Below, piece by piece: positions 9,024 through 17,642 of a DNA stretch of 27,051 nt (positions are counted from its first letter, which is position 1; the number at the start of each line of letters is the position of its first letter). The notes under the pieces were generated by a model, which searched no databases, was not told the origin of the DNA, and saw nothing but the letters and a program-made list of their open reading frames with translations. The stretch comes from Patescibacteria group bacterium (GTDB lineage: Bacteria > Patescibacteriota > Microgenomatia > Levybacterales > UBA12049): the NCBI GenBank assembly GCA_023473785.1, contig JAMCYD010000013.1:1-27051 (forward strand), written 5' to 3'. The position numbers and the translations under genes were made by a program.

Positions 9024-11255
9024 ATGAAAAATCCGATTGCCCTAAGGATTATTATTGTTTCAATATTTATACTATTTACTCTTCTTTTGCCTATTAAAAT
9101 TTATGCCACTCAATTGACAGCAGGGATTTGGACGTATGTCGGTTTAAGTAATTATACAATTCATAGTTTTGCTGTAGATCTCAATAATCCTAATATATTA
9201 TATGCGGGGACAGTAAGTTACGGTATATTTAAAAGCACGGACGGTGGCACAACATGGAATGCGATTAATAATGGTATTTTAAATCTTGCGGGTTACTTCA
9301 CTGACATAGTGGTCGACCCGAGCAACAGTAACATTGTGTATGCAGGAGGAGTAGGCGTAGGCAGTGGTAATCCAGGAATATTTAAGAGTACCAATGGTGG
9401 CGCAACATGGACACTTGCTAATAATGGAATTACAAATGTTGGGCTTGGTGGCCCACCCGCTGATGTTCAAAGCATGATAATCGATCCCAATACCAATGTC
9501 CTGTATGTCGGAATTGCTTCGAATTGTGGTTCAGTTTACAAAAGCACAAATGCTGCCGCTTCATGGACCCGAGGAGTTGGACTACCTTGCGATCCAACGG
9601 TAGTAAGAAGAGATCCTTTCAATTCTAATCTTCTCTATACTAGAAGTAATCAAGGAATTAATAATAGCATTGATGGCGGAATAAATTGGACTAACATATC
9701 AAATTATGGAAATTATGGGGTGTTCTATGCATTAGCTATCGATCCTTTCAATTCAAATAACTTATATGCAAACGATAATACTGGTGTCTATAAAAGCACG
9801 GACGGTGGTATTAATTGGGTAATTTCCAGTGGTGGTCTTAACAATGTTTATAAGGCGTTGATTAGTGATCCCGTGCGGCCCAATACTGTGTATGCTGGTG
9901 AAGATCTTGGTATTGAAACTAGTGCTTATATGACAGTAGATGGTGGCTCAACTTGGACAGATATAACTAACGGCTTACCTAATAATGTTGGTGTTAAAAG
10001 ACTGCTGGTTCCAGTAAATGATTCTAATGTTTTATATGCAGCAACTGAAAAGGGTATTTATATATATGGATTAGCCAACAATCAATCCCTTGATCTTTCT
10101 GTCCCCTTGTTAAAACAAACCTCTAGTCAGTGGGGTTCTCAAATTTACGATTCTGCAAATCTTTGGAGCCCATCCAATCCTACAATTAATTCCTGGGGAT
10201 GTGCTTTGACTTCGGCGGCGATGGTTTTTAGATATTACGGGCTAAACAAGCTTCCCGATGAAACTTCTCTTGACCCAGGAACCCTTAATACCTGGCTTAA
10301 AAACCAAAATGACGGCTACATAGGAAATGGATTAGTGAATTGGCTAGCCCTTGCCCGATTATCTAAGCTTGCAAAAAGCACAAACGGAATAAGTTTATTT
10401 GATGCACTAGAGTATACGAGAATCGCTACTTCAGACGATACTGTTTTAACCGCTGATATCAACAATAAAATTCCAGATATATTGGAAGAACCCGGTCATT
10501 TTATCGTAGCAAAAGGCATAAATGGACAAACTTTCAACATAAATGATCCCTTCTATGACAGGACCACCCTTAATGATGGATACCTAAATACTTTTCTTTC
10601 TCTTGGAAAATACAGTCCCTCAAATACAGATTTATCTTATATTATGCTTGTAACAGATCCAAACATCAATATTTCGCTCAAGGATTTAAATAACAATCTC
10701 CAGGGTGAACAATTTATACAAAGCCCCCTAGTAAACGATACTGATGCAAGCCAAAAAAGCGGACCCCCTATTAAAATCTTTTATTTCAAGAAACCGATAA
10801 ATGGAACCTATCAAGTTATTTTAACATCCGCTAATACTCAAGCTTATGACATTAAGACATATCTTTACGACAAGGATGGACAGGTAAAAATTGCGAATCA
10901 AACAGGATTGATAAGCCCGGATTCACCCGAGACCTTAACAGTTAAATTTGACAATCAAAACTCTAATAATTCCATGAGTGAAAAAAATGTTAAATTTCAA
11001 ACCCTAATCGATGATATAAAAAAGGCAAAAAGTCTTAGTCTTATTAACGGCGCGTTAGCAGATGGCCTTATTAGTCTCACCAAAGATGCGCAGCGAAACT
11101 ACAACCGAAGACTTAAAAAAGTCTCTCTTATGGAACTGAGCACCCTTGAGAAAATTTTAAACTCTACGAGAGGCAAACTTTACGGAGCACTGCTAAGCGA
11201 TAAGGCCTATGATGTTCTCTTGTATGACATTGGGTATTTAAAAAACCACCTTTAA
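9024..11255 (+). CDS. secreted protein: Asp-box beta-propeller plus C39-like cysteine peptidase domain
   Basis: The 743-residue precursor starts with a signal peptide (basic MKNPIALR, hydrophobic 9-22, ending near IKIYAT). Residues about 50-350 hold seven sortilin/BNR-like units of roughly 45-55 residues. Most pair a D-P-x-x-x-x-x-x-Y-A-G strand with an Asp box such as STDGGTTW (71-78), STNGGATW (122-129) and STDGGINW (258-265), enough for one seven-bladed propeller. A C39_2-type papain-like domain follows from about 359: catalytic Cys in SWGCALTSAA (C393), His in EPGHFIVAKG (H492), and Asn/Asp in FNINDP (504-509). The last ~190 residues are a beta-rich then helical tail with no match I recognise. 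The likely job is an exported peptidase or amidase that binds a surface or host polymer. C39 relatives also include non-proteolytic forms. It converges on the tRNA gene. Confidence 0.8.
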   Translation: MKNPIALRIIIVSIFILFTLLLPIKIYATQLTAGIWTYVGLSNYTIHSFAVDLNNPNILYAGTVSYGIFKSTDGGTTWNAINNGILNLAGYFTDIVVDPSNSNIVYAGGVGVGSGNPGIFKSTNGGATWTLANNGITNVGLGGPPADVQSMIIDPNTNVLYVGIASNCGSVYKSTNAAASWTRGVGLPCDPTVVRRDPFNSNLLYTRSNQGINNSIDGGINWTNISNYGNYGVFYALAIDPFNSNNLYANDNTGVYKSTDGGINWVISSGGLNNVYKALISDPVRPNTVYAGEDLGIETSAYMTVDGGSTWTDITNGLPNNVGVKRLLVPVNDSNVLYAATEKGIYIYGLANNQSLDLSVPLLKQTSSQWGSQIYDSANLWSPSNPTINSWGCALTSAAMVFRYYGLNKLPDETSLDPGTLNTWLKNQNDGYIGNGLVNWLALARLSKLAKSTNGISLFDALEYTRIATSDDTVLTADINNKIPDILEEPGHFIVAKGINGQTFNINDPFYDRTTLNDGYLNTFLSLGKYSPSNTDLSYIMLVTDPNINISLKDLNNNLQGEQFIQSPLVNDTDASQKSGPPIKIFYFKKPINGTYQVILTSANTQAYDIKTYLYDKDGQVKIANQTGLISPDSPETLTVKFDNQNSNNSMSEKNVKFQTLIDDIKKAKSLSLINGALADGLISLTKDAQRNYNRRLKKVSLMELSTLEKILNSTRGKLYGALLSDKAYDVLLYDIGYLKNHL

Positions 11256-11262
11256 ATCTTTG

Positions 11263-11336
11263 TGGACGCATCTGGACTCGAACCAGAGACCTTTGCAATG
11301 TGAATGCAACGCTCTAACCAACTGAGCTATGCGTCC
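11263..11336 (-). tRNA. tRNA-Val (anticodon CAC)
   Basis: The 74-base minus-strand gene folds into a full cloverleaf. It has acceptor GGACGCA/TGCGTCC, D stem GCTC/GAGC, anticodon stem TTGCA/TGCAA with loop TTCACAT, a 5-base variable loop, and T stem TCTGG/CCAGA with loop TTCGAGT. The discriminator is A. Loop positions 34-36 are CAC, which reads the valine codon GTG. The 3' CCA is not encoded and must be added afterwards. On the minus strand a weak CCAC/GTGG hairpin followed by six T lies at the end of the convergent coding sequence and may terminate the transcript. Confidence 0.95.
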
Positions 11337-11343
11337 CTGGGAT

Positions 11344-11372
11344 ATCTTAGCATATCTTATTCTCATTGACAA
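11344..11372 (-). promoter_or_regulatory. promoter of tRNA-Val
   Basis: On the minus strand TTGTCA (11372-11367), 17 bases, then TAAGAT (11349-11344) preceded by TGC (extended -10). The tRNA 5' end is 7 bases downstream, so there is almost no 5' leader to process. Confidence 0.65.
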
Positions 11373-11392
11373 AAAAGACTAAATCTTAGACA

Positions 11393-11962
11393 ATGAAAGA
11401 TATGCTTTTGTCAATTCTGCGAAAAATATATCTATTTCTGCTTGATATCCTGCAAACTCTTCTTCTCACAGCGGCTGTATTTCTTGTCGTCTATGTATTT
11501 TTATTCCGCCCATTTCAGGTAAATGGTGATTCGATGTATCCCAATTTCTGGGATAAGGAATATATTTTAACCAACATAATTTCTCTTAACCTTGGGGATC
11601 CTAAGCATGGCGAGGTAGTTGTATTCAAGGCTCCTCCCGACCCCGAAAAAGACTACATCAAAAGAATTATCGGAATACCGGGAGACAAAATATTTATTAA
11701 AAACGGCTATGTTTATCTAAACGGGGATAAAATTGATGAGAGCAGCTATCTGGAGCAAAACGTTTTAACATATGGCGGATCTTTTCTTAAAGAAGGAGAA
11801 GAAATAACCGTTCCAGACCAAATGTATTTCGCAATGGGAGATAATAGATCCTTCAGTTCCGACTCGCGAGAATGGGGTTTTGTTCCGAGGAAATCAATTA
11901 TTGGCAAGTCCTTTTTTGCATACTGGCCCTTAAGCAAATTAGGACTTATAAAAAGCCCTTAA
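11393..11962 (+). CDS. lepB: signal peptidase I
   Basis: This 189-residue membrane serine protease cleaves signal peptides of exported proteins on the outer face of the membrane. One N-terminal transmembrane helix (about 15-37) is followed by box B with the nucleophile Ser in NGDSMYPNF (S47). The general-base Lys lies in DYIKRIIGIPGDKI (K90). Box E is MGDNRSFSSDSREWGFVP (148-164). All catalytic features of S26 peptidases are present, and the length is normal for Gram-positive-type enzymes. It would process the several exported proteins encoded here. There is no SD and no convincing promoter directly upstream. The stop codon shares the palindrome TTAA with the convergent parB stop. Confidence 0.95.
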   Translation: MKDMLLSILRKIYLFLLDILQTLLLTAAVFLVVYVFLFRPFQVNGDSMYPNFWDKEYILTNIISLNLGDPKHGEVVVFKAPPDPEKDYIKRIIGIPGDKIFIKNGYVYLNGDKIDESSYLEQNVLTYGGSFLKEGEEITVPDQMYFAMGDNRSFSSDSREWGFVPRKSIIGKSFFAYWPLSKLGLIKSP

Positions 11963-12801
11963 GCTTCTTCCTTCTTCGGAGTATTTTTTATCAAGGCGTT
12001 GTAAATCCCCTTAATTTTGGGTGTAGTTTCATCAGCGTCACCTCGAACGAGAATAATTATTCGGGCAAGACTTCTTGACTGACTTATCGCCACTCTGTCA
12101 AGATCTAAATTTTTTTCCAATTCCTTTGCCATTTCATCAAGTTCCGGAATCCAAAGTTTATCTCGGCTTGTACGAGGCTCTTTCTTCTCAATGTCGGCTT
12201 TTGCCCGACGCGCCATATCCTCGGTTTGCCTAACAGTACTATTTTCACGAAGTATTCTTTTAAACAAGTCCAGCATTAATTTTTGATCCCCAAGAGAAAT
12301 AAGAGGCCGAACATGACCCTCACTTATAACCCCTGCAATTAAAGCGTCTTTTATCGCATCTGGTAGGGTCAAAAGCCTCATTGTGTTTGAAACCGAAGGA
12401 GAACTTTTTCCAACTTTTTTTGCAACATCGTTTGTACCAAGACCAAAATCATCAATAAGCTTTTTATAAGCAAGTGCTCTTTCTATTGGATTTAGGTCCT
12501 CACGCTGAATATTTTCAACAATTGACATCTCAAGCATGGTCTGAGGAGAGGTATCTTTAACAACAACAGGAACCTTAGCAAGTCCCAAAATTTTTGCAGC
12601 TCTCCATCTTCTCTCACCTGCAATTATCTGGTAACCCGCAGGTGTTCTTGCTATAACTAAAGGCTCTAATATCCCCTGTTCTCTTATAGATTCGACCAGC
12701 TCGCTTAGAGACTCTGAAGAGATTACGCCCCGAGGCTGAAGAGGATTGGCTTGCAGTAAATCTGTTTCTAATTCAAAAATTCTCTCTTGTTGTTCTTCCA
12801 T
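11959..12801 (-). CDS. parB: ParB/Spo0J-family chromosome partitioning protein
   Basis: This 280-residue DNA-binding CTPase family protein loads at parS sites and helps segregate the chromosome. Sequence features in order are the linker NPLQPRG (19-25), the CTP-binding arginine-rich GERRWRAAK (62-70), and ENIQREDLNPIERA (96-109). The helix-turn-helix is NDVAKKVGKSSPSVSNTMRL (124-143), followed by a C-terminal dimerisation region. It is about the usual length. The start is ATG 12801, two bases after the rpmA stop, so it is probably translated by coupling within an rpmA-parB operon. No parA gene is adjacent and I found no canonical parS palindrome in the window. The 3' end overlaps the lepB stop by four bases. 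Confidence 0.92.
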   Translation of the reverse strand: MEEQQERIFELETDLLQANPLQPRGVISSESLSELVESIREQGILEPLVIARTPAGYQIIAGERRWRAAKILGLAKVPVVVKDTSPQTMLEMSIVENIQREDLNPIERALAYKKLIDDFGLGTNDVAKKVGKSSPSVSNTMRLLTLPDAIKDALIAGVISEGHVRPLISLGDQKLMLDLFKRILRENSTVRQTEDMARRAKADIEKKEPRTSRDKLWIPELDEMAKELEKNLDLDRVAISQSRSLARIIILVRGDADETTPKIKGIYNALIKNTPKKEEA

Positions 12802-12803
12802 AG

Positions 12804-13049
12804 CTATAAAACGTCTACTACCCTCTTACCTTTTGCAGTTTTAAAGGATACGACACCGCTCTTAAGAGACATCAGAGTAAAATCTCGCCCCATCAAAACT
12901 CCCTCTCCGCTGAAAAACTTCGTTCCTTTCTGTCTTACGAGAATATTCCCGGCGTTTACTTTTTGCCCACCATAAACTTTAACACCCAAACGCTTGGATA
13001 TTGAATCTCTATTACCCCTAACTGCTCCCTGTGATTTTGTATGCGCCAT
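12804..13049 (-). CDS. rpmA: 50S ribosomal protein L27
   Basis: This 81-residue ribosomal protein lies near the peptidyl-transferase centre of the large subunit. The N-terminus [20 protein letters not shown] matches the family start MAHKKGxGSSxNGRDSxSKR. The core [19 protein letters not shown] (22-40) and [16 protein letters not shown] are nearly canonical. There is no N-terminal cleavage extension of the Firmicutes type. It is followed two bases later by parB. Unlike most bacteria, it is not directly joined to rplU: a 79-base gap with its own strong promoter lies between them. It has no SD. Confidence 0.96.
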   Translation of the reverse strand: MAHTKSQGAVRGNRDSISKRLGVKVYGGQKVNAGNILVRQKGTKFFSGEGVLMGRDFTLMSLKSGVVSFKTAKGKRVVDVL

Positions 13050-13084
13050 ATTAAAAATTAAAACTCGATGTGAAAATTAAAGGC

Positions 13085-13113
13085 ATTATAACAGTAGTTT
13101 TCACAACGGTCAA
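13085..13113 (-). promoter_or_regulatory. promoter of rpmA-parB
   Basis: On the minus strand TTGACC (13113-13108), exactly 17 bases, then TATAAT (13090-13085). The start should fall near 13078, giving a leader of about 30 bases to the rpmA ATG with no SD. This separates rpmA-parB from the upstream rplU. Confidence 0.75.
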
Positions 13114-13128
13114 GAGGGTCAAAATACA

Positions 13129-13452
13129 TCAGTCTTTTTTTGTCTTAATCTCTTCAATCTTAACCTTTGTCAAGAGCGGCCTAAATCCCACAACGCGTCT
13201 ATAACGTACCTTTGATTTAAATTTGCCAACCTTTATTTTCTCTCCTTTTTTCTGCTCTAAAACCTTTGCTTTAACTTTTACATTAGGGAGTTTCGGCTTT
13301 CCGATTTTTACCTTTTCTCCAGACACCCAAAGAAGAACATCATCAATTACGATTTCCTTATCTTTTTCGCTTATGATTTTGTCAACCTCGATGGTATCGC
13401 CTTCTTTGACTTTGTACTGCTTCCCGCCGGATCGAATAACAACGTATTCCAT
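13129..13452 (-). CDS. rplU: 50S ribosomal protein L21
   Basis: This large-subunit ribosomal protein has the family core YVVIRSGGKQYKVKEGDTI near the N-terminus and VKAKVLEQKKGEKIKVGKFK in the middle. RRVVGFRP, just before the C-terminus, is the typical L21 ending motif. An in-frame ATG at 13470 would add six residues (MIQLML). I prefer the ATG at 13452 because L21 proteins normally begin M-x-x-V-I-x-x-GGKQY, giving 107 residues, close to the usual ~103. It is the last gene of ileS-rodA-rplU. The longer start would leave only 5 bases after rodA. Confidence 0.93.
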   Translation of the reverse strand: MEYVVIRSGGKQYKVKEGDTIEVDKIISEKDKEIVIDDVLLWVSGEKVKIGKPKLPNVKVKAKVLEQKKGEKIKVGKFKSKVRYRRVVGFRPLLTKVKIEEIKTKKD

Positions 13453-13475
13453 AAGCATCAATTGTATCAAATTTA

Positions 13476-14558
13476 TTATCTAATTTCCAGAGCGTCTTTT
13501 CTAGATGTAGACCTGCCTAGAGAAGAAAGAAACCCAAGTAAGATAAAATTGGAAAGGAGAGAACTCCCGCCATAGGAGATAAACGGCAACGAGACTCCAA
13601 CGATTGGAATTATTCCTATATTCATACCAATATTGATGAAAAAGGGGGTAAGAATTAGAAAAAATGAAATAATTGCAAATATTCTTGGGAATAAATCATC
13701 GACATTCTTATATATAAGAAAGATTCTATATAGCAAGAAAGCGAAGGTCGCCAAAATAATAACTGCCCCTACGAATCCTAAATCTTCAGAAAGAGTTGCA
13801 AAGATAAAATCAGTATGTCTCTCCGGTAAAAAACGAAGCGCCGATTGGGTCCCAAGACCCAAGCCTTTTCCTAAAAACATTCCCGAACCAACTGCAATAA
13901 CCGCCTGTATGGCATTGTAAGAAGAACCAAGCGGATCAACATTCAAATGGAAAAAAGTTAAGATACGCTGCCTTTGATAAAAACGCATAAACTTCCAAAT
14001 AACCGGCAAGGCGGCTACGAGAAAAATGGAGGATAAGAAAAAAAACCTAAGAGGTAATCCAACAACAATAAGCGATAAAACTGTTACTAAGAATAAAACC
14101 ATTGCGTCTCCCAAATCCGGCTGAAGAAAAATTAACAAAACAATAGGCATTAAGAAGACAGATGTCAGAAAGAATGTTTTAAAAGATTGATTATCACGGC
14201 TACTTAAAAAAGATGAAAGAGAAAAAGCAAGAAATGGCTTGAGAAGTTCGGAGAATTGAACTCTGAATCCCAGGATTTCAAACCACCTAACAGATCCTCT
14301 GCTTTCTATGCCAACTACCAAAACCAGTAGTAGTAGACAAAGCGATACGACATAAATTGGAAAACTATAATTTCGGATAACTTGGTAATTGGCTTGAGAG
14401 AATATAAAGAATGCAAAAATTGCGACTAGGGAAAAGGAAAGCTGCATTTTAAATAAATCAAAGTTTATGGAAAAGAGGGTCGTTAGCCCTAAGATTAAAA
14501 GTATTATGGAAGGAATCAAGATTCCCCAATCCGCTTGTCTAAAAAGACTTTTGTTCAT
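13476..14558 (-). CDS. rodA: RodA-type SEDS peptidoglycan polymerase
   Basis: This 360-residue polytopic membrane protein has about ten helices and belongs to the SEDS family of glycosyltransferases that polymerise lipid II. The catalytic-region motif FLQPDLGDAMVLF contains the essential Asp. PERHTDFIFATLSEDLGFVG and NIGMNIGIIPIVGVSLPF are RodA-like and not FtsW-like, and ISYGGSS follows. It therefore probably serves cell elongation; a second SEDS gene (ftsW) sits in the division cluster. The start ATG overlaps the ileS stop by four bases (ATGA), indicating translational coupling. A partner class B penicillin-binding protein is not encoded in this window. Confidence 0.9.
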   Translation of the reverse strand: MNKSLFRQADWGILIPSIILLILGLTTLFSINFDLFKMQLSFSLVAIFAFFIFSQANYQVIRNYSFPIYVVSLCLLLLVLVVGIESRGSVRWFEILGFRVQFSELLKPFLAFSLSSFLSSRDNQSFKTFFLTSVFLMPIVLLIFLQPDLGDAMVLFLVTVLSLIVVGLPLRFFFLSSIFLVAALPVIWKFMRFYQRQRILTFFHLNVDPLGSSYNAIQAVIAVGSGMFLGKGLGLGTQSALRFLPERHTDFIFATLSEDLGFVGAVIILATFAFLLYRIFLIYKNVDDLFPRIFAIISFFLILTPFFINIGMNIGIIPIVGVSLPFISYGGSSLLSNFILLGFLSSLGRSTSRKDALEIR

Positions 14559-17539
14559 TCACGTTTAACTGAAAATTCTTCTCCTTTTTTCAAAGTCTTA
14601 ACCAAGGCCTTCTTTTTAATGTAATCAGAAAACTCTTCAGGCCAATAAGGAACTTCAACGTTAACTTTTTCGTCTGATTTTGTTTTGAGGCTTTTTCTTT
14701 GTTCTTGGATTTGCCTGACGATATCTCTAGCCAAGCCAAAATCCAAATCCTGATTTGTTTCTCCGGTATCGGCAGAAACGGAAAATTCGTCCGTTTTTTT
14801 AACAAAACTTAATTCATAAACATTGAGTTCCTCCATGACAACTTTTAATACCTCTTTTGATAATTCTTTCGGGCCGTTATAGTCCATTTTTTTAAGCGGA
14901 ATTCGAACTTTTATGTTTGCCTGTTTTCTTCGCGCATGAGCAACTTCAACCAGCATTCGAGCATATTCCATTTCGTCATCTAGCTCTTTATTGATAAGTT
15001 TTTTATCAAACTCCGGCCAATCGGAAAGGTGCACGGATTCTTTACCAGTTAAATTTGTAAATATTTCTTCCGCCAAAAACGGAGTAAACGGCGCCAGTAA
15101 TTTTGAAAGAGTGATCAAAGTTGTATAAAGCGTTCCGTAGCAGGCGTTTTTGTCATTTTCGTCTTCTGCCGATGGGCCTATTCTGTCTCTGCTTCTCCTG
15201 ACATACCAAAGCGACAAATCATTAACAAAATTTTCAATTTCTTCAGCAGTTTTTTGTGCATTATATTTTTCCAGCGATTTAGTAGTAATTTCTATAGCTT
15301 TATTAAGCCTTGATAAAATCCATTTATCCAATACATTCTGACTGTTTTCTGATTTACCCGGTTTCCATTTATCGACTTCGGCGTAAGTTAAAAAAAAGTT
15401 ATAAACGTTCCAAAGCATCAGGTGAAATTTCCTTCTTGTTTCATCAGCCTTTTTATACCCAAACAGTAAATTTTGTTCGGGATTATGGATTGCGAACATC
15501 CATCGCATCACATCGACTCCGATTTTATCTGCCCCTTCGTTAAATTCAATCGAATTTCCCCAGGATTTATGCATCGGCCTTCCATCCTCTGCAAGCATCG
15601 AAGCATAACCTAAGACCATTTTAAAAGGGTTAGTTTTTTCCAAAACCGTTGACATTGCAATCATTGAATAAAACCAATTTTTAAACTGACCGGGAAAAGA
15701 TTCCGTAATGAAATCCGGGGGGAACCATTCTTGCCAGTAAGTTTTATCTCCTGTGTAGCTTAATTTTTTCGTTTTCGGTTCTAAATAAGTAGAAAAAGGA
15801 ACAACTCCCGCGTCTAACCAAACATTTCCAACATCATCAATTCGTGGTGTTAGTTTTTGACATTTAGAACATTTAATTTTTACCTCATCGATGTAAGGCT
15901 TGTGTGGAGTATGACCTTCGAACTCTTTCCATCCCTCAACCGCTCTTTTCTCCAACTCTTCCTTACTGCCAATTACTTCGAAATTTCCGCAATCTTTGCA
16001 CTCGTAGATGGGGAGTGCCAATCCCCAATACCTATTTTTTTTACTTATCAGCCAATCGTGCATACTTGAGAGCCAATCAAGTTCTCTTTCCAAGCCAAAT
16101 GATGGTCTCCATTCAATCTTCTTCGCAATTTCTATCATTTGCTCTCTTAAAGTTTTTCCGTTTCCCGTTTCTTTTTTGTCCATCGCTATATACCACTCTA
16201 GGGTTACCTTCCAAACTAATTCCGTTTTGCACCTCCAACAGGCAGGATACCGATGGGCATAAGGCATTGTTTTTAGCAGAAATTTCCCATTTTCGAGATT
16301 TTTTAAATAATCGATTATTAACTCGGGATGTTTTTTTGCATTTTTGCCGCTAAACTCCCCCATTTCATCTAGATACGATGCGTCATCTGAAATTAAAGAA
16401 ATTATTGAAAGTTTTTCTTTTTTACCCAGATCAAAATCCTCTTTTCCCGCACCAGGCGCAACATGCAAAAGTCCTGTCCCTTCCGTTGAAACGACAATTT
16501 CTGATCCGTCGACAACGGTATGAAAAGTTTTTGGGTTTTCATCCCTTGCTCTTTCAACCAACGGAAGATTGTCAAACGGGCCTTCGTATCTTAATCCCAC
16601 CAACTCTTTCCCCTCTATCTCCTTCACTTCGCTAAATTCGTCTGCCAAGGTGCTGAAGACGTAATCCGAAATTGCAATTTCTTTATTCTTTAAAAGCCTT
16701 ATCGAAGCTTTTCCTTCCTCATCTTTAGAAATAAAAATTATTTTTTCTTTTGTTTTTTTGTTTTGCCAAACTCTATATGATGCCTTGATGTTCACACCAA
16801 CCGCGACATTTGCTGGAATTGTCCAGGGCGTTGTCGTCCAAACCAAAAGATAAGTGTTTTCAAAGCCTTTATCTAGAATCGGCAGTTTGAAAAAAACGCT
16901 TTCGTGAGTTAATTCTTTGTAATCTTCTGTTAGCATTTCGTGCTGTGAAATCGCGGTTTCGCATCTTGGACACCAGGGAACGCTGTCTTTTCCCTTGTAA
17001 ATCCACCCACGATTATTACAGGTTTTTAGAAAATGCCAAATCATGTAATTATTTTCATCCGACATTGTGTAATAGGAATTATCCCAATCCATGAAATAAG
17101 CAAGCCTCTTGCTTTGTTCGGATTGAATTGAACTGTACTTGAGGACCCTTTGCTTACAAAGCACTACAAATTTGGCAATGCTTTCTTTTTTGTTTCCGGG
17201 AACTAAATTTTCAATGTCTTTTTTATTTCTAATTCCGAGTTCTTTTTCGACTTCTACCTCTACCCATAGTCCCTGACAGTCAAATCCGTTTTGGAACCTC
17301 TGTCTGTAACCCCGCATGTTCCAAAACCTCTGCCACAAATCTTTATAAGTTCTCCCCCACGCATGGTGGACTCCCATCGGATTATTGGCCGTAATTGGAC
17401 CATCTAGGAAGGAAAATCTTTCCCCCGAGGAATCATTTCTGCGAAGATATTTATTAACTAAACCTTCCCTATGCCACTTTTTTAAAAGATCTGTTTCCAT
17501 TTTTGGAAAATCTATTTTAGGGGAAACGGGCTTAAACAT
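14555..17539 (-). CDS. ileS: isoleucyl-tRNA synthetase, variant-signature clade
   Basis: This 994-residue class I synthetase charges tRNA-Ile. The catalytic domain has the DGPITANNP region, but the HIGH motif is GVHH (56-59) followed by AWGRTYKD, and the KMSKS motif is PMHKS (655-659) followed by WGNS. The editing domain is present: WTTTPWTIPANVAV (234-247) and GTGLLHVAPGAGKEDFDLG (354-372). Metal-binding cysteines occur in WCPRCE (189-194), CWRCKT (434-439), YECKDCG (512-518) and KCSKCQ (556-561). WLDAGVVPFSTY and SFPGQFKNWFYSM complete the core, with an anticodon-binding domain after about 700. I recall IleRS-like enzymes with these same substitutions in CPR and some other bacteria, so this is a lineage variant and not a broken gene. 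It is the first gene of ileS-rodA-rplU and has a leaderless promoter. Confidence 0.93.
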   Translation of the reverse strand: MFKPVSPKIDFPKMETDLLKKWHREGLVNKYLRRNDSSGERFSFLDGPITANNPMGVHHAWGRTYKDLWQRFWNMRGYRQRFQNGFDCQGLWVEVEVEKELGIRNKKDIENLVPGNKKESIAKFVVLCKQRVLKYSSIQSEQSKRLAYFMDWDNSYYTMSDENNYMIWHFLKTCNNRGWIYKGKDSVPWCPRCETAISQHEMLTEDYKELTHESVFFKLPILDKGFENTYLLVWTTTPWTIPANVAVGVNIKASYRVWQNKKTKEKIIFISKDEEGKASIRLLKNKEIAISDYVFSTLADEFSEVKEIEGKELVGLRYEGPFDNLPLVERARDENPKTFHTVVDGSEIVVSTEGTGLLHVAPGAGKEDFDLGKKEKLSIISLISDDASYLDEMGEFSGKNAKKHPELIIDYLKNLENGKFLLKTMPYAHRYPACWRCKTELVWKVTLEWYIAMDKKETGNGKTLREQMIEIAKKIEWRPSFGLERELDWLSSMHDWLISKKNRYWGLALPIYECKDCGNFEVIGSKEELEKRAVEGWKEFEGHTPHKPYIDEVKIKCSKCQKLTPRIDDVGNVWLDAGVVPFSTYLEPKTKKLSYTGDKTYWQEWFPPDFITESFPGQFKNWFYSMIAMSTVLEKTNPFKMVLGYASMLAEDGRPMHKSWGNSIEFNEGADKIGVDVMRWMFAIHNPEQNLLFGYKKADETRRKFHLMLWNVYNFFLTYAEVDKWKPGKSENSQNVLDKWILSRLNKAIEITTKSLEKYNAQKTAEEIENFVNDLSLWYVRRSRDRIGPSAEDENDKNACYGTLYTTLITLSKLLAPFTPFLAEEIFTNLTGKESVHLSDWPEFDKKLINKELDDEMEYARMLVEVAHARRKQANIKVRIPLKKMDYNGPKELSKEVLKVVMEELNVYELSFVKKTDEFSVSADTGETNQDLDFGLARDIVRQIQEQRKSLKTKSDEKVNVEVPYWPEEFSDYIKKKALVKTLKKGEEFSVKRE

Positions 17540-17545
17540 GAATTA

Positions 17546-17574
17546 ATTCTAACCTAAAACCGAATTTAGTTCAA
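17546..17574 (-). promoter_or_regulatory. leaderless promoter of ileS-rodA-rplU
   Basis: On the minus strand TTGAAC (17574-17569), 17 bases, TAGAAT (17551-17546), six bases, then the ileS ATG at 17539. The start site should coincide with the ATG, which leaves no room for a T-box or any other leader regulator. Confidence 0.7.
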
Positions 17575-17578
17575 GAAT

Positions 17579-17608
17579 TTGACTATATTGCAAAGATAGT
17601 AATATAGT
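17579..17608 (+). promoter_or_regulatory. promoter of the 64-residue membrane protein gene
   Basis: TTGACT at 17579-17584, 18 bases, then TATAGT at 17603-17608. The predicted leader is about 28 bases and contains the SD GGAGGTGAG (17631-17639). The promoter abuts the ileS promoter on the other strand. Confidence 0.55.
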
Positions 17609-17642
17609 TTAAGTAGGACGTAACTTAAAAGGAGGTGAGAAA

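Noticed and set aside
11366..11371. TTGACA as a -35 box for lepB
   Set aside because: No -10 lies at a workable distance on the plus strand. The same bases form the -35 of the tRNA-Val promoter on the minus strand.
13453..13470. Upstream ATG for L21
   Set aside because: It adds six residues (MIQLML) not typical of L21; the ATG at 13452 fits the family start.
15904..16353. 149-residue plus-strand frame inside ileS
   Set aside because: It is fully contained in the clear ileS gene on the other strand, and its protein looks random.
17540..17642. T-box riboswitch upstream of ileS
   Set aside because: The ileS promoter leaves no leader; there is no T-box sequence or specifier stem.
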